From Athripsodes cinereus (taxonomy: Eukaryota; Arthropoda; Insecta; Trichoptera; Leptoceridae): a stretch of DNA of 64,000 nucleotides. Location: contig OX388311.1 of the NCBI GenBank assembly GCA_947579605.1, positions 28,336,951 to 28,400,950 of the forward strand, written 5' to 3'. Under the pieces are notes generated by a model that did not search any database, was not told the origin of the DNA, and saw nothing but the letters and a program-made list of their open reading frames with translations. Numbering within the stretch: the stretch's first letter is position 1; each line of letters opens with the position of its first letter. Position numbers and translations under genes: made by a program. Below are positions 61,635-64,000 of this stretch, one piece after another.

Positions 61635-62745
61635 TTATATTGAAAAGCAAATGGAATTAAAAGTGTACCAATTAATTTGTGCTAGTATAAGTGTGTGTTC
61701 ATGTACTTATAATTAATGATGTTCTAATTAATCGAATCGTCCATACATTATATGCAATACTAGATTGTATTTGTGTTGAACTGATATTGGTTTTATTTTG
61801 TTTATTGATGTGTTTTGTTTTGTTTTTACCTATTGTATACATTTTTTAATAAAATATTAAAAACTATGTAATATTGTTTAACCCATTGACACACGAAGCC
61901 GGCGAATCGCTGGCCAACTATATTATGATATTAAAGCACTAGAAATGCTTGGTGGCTCTCCACATGTCAGAATCTTTGAAAAAATACCATACCCTTCCAA
62001 AACTGCCTGGAGTTAAAAATTAAACAAATATACCTACAATTATCAAAAAATAGTTCTATGTTGTATCGTTTTAATTTTATGAGAAGTTTAGTGTTACGGT
62101 TTCTTTGAAATAAAAGTAATAATTAAATGGTGTTTTTAATTAACAATATATTTCATATAATAAGTTGTGCATGAGTTAATATATCATGATGTATTTTAAA
62201 AGGTAAATAACGTATATGTATTGTTCAATTAAATGAACAAATAAAGAAGACACAGCACCATCTTTAGTGGTAATGCGAAAAACAACACCAATCAACATAC
62301 AAAAACCAACGATAGCATAAATTATGTAAAATGGTGTTTTTGTACAACCAACACAAACAAAAATTAATGTAGGTACCTTTTAAAAAAATAACGAAAAGAC
62401 GAGTGTTTTATACAACATCAGGTGAAAATAATCTGGTATGAATAATCACCTTTACGTGGCGTGTATGAAAAACAAAATGAAAAGAGCCAACGACACAGTT
62501 GACACAAATTAATATTTATGAAGTCATAATTAAATTCATTTTTATATGTATTATTATTTTTTTTTATTATTACCATGAAACCTTTCCATAATTATAATAA
62601 TAATAATATAATTTATATACTTATTTCTTTGTTTATTTTGTTTATCACCGCGGCGCGTGGTCGGATGCTGAAGGTAGGAAAAGAGATGTAAAATAAACAG
62701 TTCAGTTGCTGGGATGGCAATAAAATATAATCTTACACCAGTGAT
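61635..62745. other. AT-rich interval, nothing recognised
   Basis: No repeat partner, RNA gene or coding frame. Confidence 0.4.
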
Positions 62746-62754
62746 TATACATGT

Positions 62755-62828
62755 CAACTATCACGACGATGTCTCTTACAAATGGGGTATCCAACGGACT
62801 CACTGTAAGTAATAAACAAATCAACAAT
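62755..62828 (-). mobile_element. SINE-A distal fragment
   Basis: The reverse complement has GGATACCCCATTTGTAAGAG and ACATCGTCGTGATAGT. Truncated before the GGCACGG block. Confidence 0.55.
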
Positions 62829-63063
62829 AATAAAAAAAAAATTGAGAGTGAACTGTTATGAGAGGTGTGGAGGAGCTTTTTTGAGCTGTCCAGAACAGAC
62901 AAGATTTTTCCCAGGTCAACGTCGGAGGGACCCGACAAAATACTTAAAGAAGAAGAGAATAATAGTAGACTACTTGATTGAAAATAACATATATATTTTG
63001 TTATTAGTACAAAAATCTATCTCACTGGACGTTGCCCGTACTGAGGCAAAGTTCTTATATTAA

Positions 63064-63232
63064 ATGAGTTCGTCGGTAGTCTCGGCCTCGTGAACATGGG
63101 GTCGTTCGATACCAGGTGCCGGCAAACTCCCCTTTCACGACACAAGCTTTAAGTAGCTTACTGTGAAAGGTTGTATTTGAGTTTATTACAAAAACCCAGA
63201 TATATCTTTTGATAAAAAAAAAAAAAAAAAAT
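63064..63232 (+). mobile_element. SINE-D copy with deleted A-box
   Basis: GAGTTCGTCGGTAGTCTCGG lacks the CCTGGAGGTAGAG stretch. It continues GGTCGTTCGATACCAGGTGC, CCCCTTTCACGACACAAGCT, TTGTATTTGAGTTTATTAC and ends in an A16-type run. A small deletion between two short AG(T/A)G(T/A)CT-like sites removed the A-box. Confidence 0.85.
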
Positions 63233-63404
63233 AAGAAGTTTATAATACAACTAATACAACATTTTTATATTCATTTTGATTATATGAGAAAACAAAATAA
63301 TAATAATACAAACTAAAAAATATATCTACATATTTGTAGAAGAAGTTGGGTTTGTAACAAAAAAAGTGTTCGATATACACGTATAGGAATACAATTATTC
63401 AACC

Positions 63405-63545
63405 ATACTATACTATACCCTCACGCCATGTCCAAAGTGGGGTAGGTAGAGAGATCTCTTCTTACATACCTCTTTTGCTTCTTTTAAATTCATACAATTT
63501 CTCATACACGCACGTCGATTTCTCTTATTGAACACACGGTCTTTT
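63405..63545 (-). pseudogene. LINE-R 3' end
   Basis: The minus frame has FNKRNRRACMRNCMNLKEAK, EVCKKRSLY, with a deletion afterwards. The 3' end reads CCCCACTTTGGACATGGCGT, GAGGGTATAGTATAGTATGG, which lines up well with the 3' end of SINE-A. 5' truncated at about 63545. Confidence 0.8.
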
Positions 63546-63549
63546 TTTT

Positions 63550-64000
63550 TAATATTCGACACATTGTCTGACTGACTGACAATGAGTCGGATGTACAACG
63601 TTCGCGCTAGCACTGGCCACTTTACATTTATTTACTCTTCAAAGTATTAAGTTTGTGTCCAAACAACTTTGAGTGTCCAATAACTATGCTTTTTTCCAAA
63701 TGTAAGTTTTGAAAATGATAATAATAATAAAAAATAATGTAATGAAAGCGAAACTTCCGTACAAGTAATTTTAATAATAATATAATGTCATTATCATAAG
63801 CCCCATCCGGTTTTTTCACATTTAAAATCAGAAACGCCCGTATAAATACTTAGTGTGACCATAAACGTCTCATTCTAACGAGAGTATCGTAAAATTTAAT
63901 TATATGCTGTTAACATCCAAAAAAAGTAACTCAACAACTCTCTCCATTCCTGGAAGTACAAAAAAGTTGTAAATAAACTGAATAAAACAAGATAACGGTG
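63550..64000. other. AT-rich interval, nothing recognised
   Basis: No repeat partner or coding frame. Confidence 0.4.

Noticed and set aside
61399..61650. 83-codon minus frame similar to the plus frame at 61176-61541
   Set aside because: The similarity arises because a palindromic foldback translates alike on both strands.
1..64000. Telomeric repeats, rRNA genes, other tRNA genes, bacterial-type operons or prophage
   Set aside because: No TTAGG arrays, rRNA signatures or further cloverleaf structures were seen. tRNA-like hits elsewhere are SINE-D heads lacking paired arms.

Overview
This is AT-rich eukaryotic nuclear DNA, most probably from an insect. The families point to a moth or butterfly, but no host gene confirms the order. 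There is no operon-like layout, no CRISPR array and no long intact host protein gene. The window is gene-poor and packed with old, nested transposable elements. The only intact conventional gene I can defend is a tRNA-Asn(GUU) at 59090-59163 (minus). Two short segments might be host exons (15689-15775 and 35404-35502), both weak. The longest meaningful open frame is a Ty3/Gypsy-like Gag (57092-57664, minus), followed by frameshifted zinc-knuckle and protease remnants and flanked by 67-bp direct repeats.

Labels used below. SINE-A: a dispersed retroposon with a head containing GTAAGT, a middle with TTCAGCGATGAG and a distal part ending GCCGTGATGGTATAGTAG; over 25 copies or pieces. SINE-D: a tRNA-derived SINE with A-box-like and B-box-like motifs (GGTTCGATCCC); about a dozen copies. 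LINE-R: 5'-truncated RTE-like reverse transcriptase 3' ends (RRACMRN...EAKEVCKDR) whose 3' tail resembles that of SINE-A. LINE-E: a second RTE-like 3' end (SWEEVTQLAQRRSEWRRLV) with GAT or TGAA tails. LINE-F: YDRAFGVAGPVIWN type. LINE-J: WKTLNRLR...CDCG type. Families B, H, K and M are LINE 3'-end repeats. Foldback-C: long palindromes with a GAGAGACGTCTTTCG core.

Layout. 1-5 kb holds an R1-like LINE relic split by a complete hAT element (8-bp target duplication), a pogo-like element with a broken transposase end, and a near-perfect 188-bp palindrome. 5-15 kb holds SINEs, an RTE relic, two hAT elements with 8-bp duplications, and a second large palindrome. 15-24 kb is sparser, with LINE relics. 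23.7-25.9 kb is the most striking locus: a LINE fragment invaded by SINE-A, with the segment across the LINE/SINE junction amplified into ten tandem copies of 164-172 bp. 26-38 kb mixes SINEs and LINE 3' ends. 39.5-42.1 kb has a 1.9-kb dispersed element with a nested TA-flanked MITE, then a degenerate tandem repeat. 43-56 kb has more SINE and LINE copies and a foldback nested in SINE-A. 56.6-57.9 kb holds the Gypsy-like remnant; 59 kb the tRNA; 60-64 kb nested SINE/LINE/foldback insertions.

The genes here do not form a pathway. The biology is insertion, nesting, truncation and local amplification. All family assignments come from motif recognition and within-window comparison, not from database searches.
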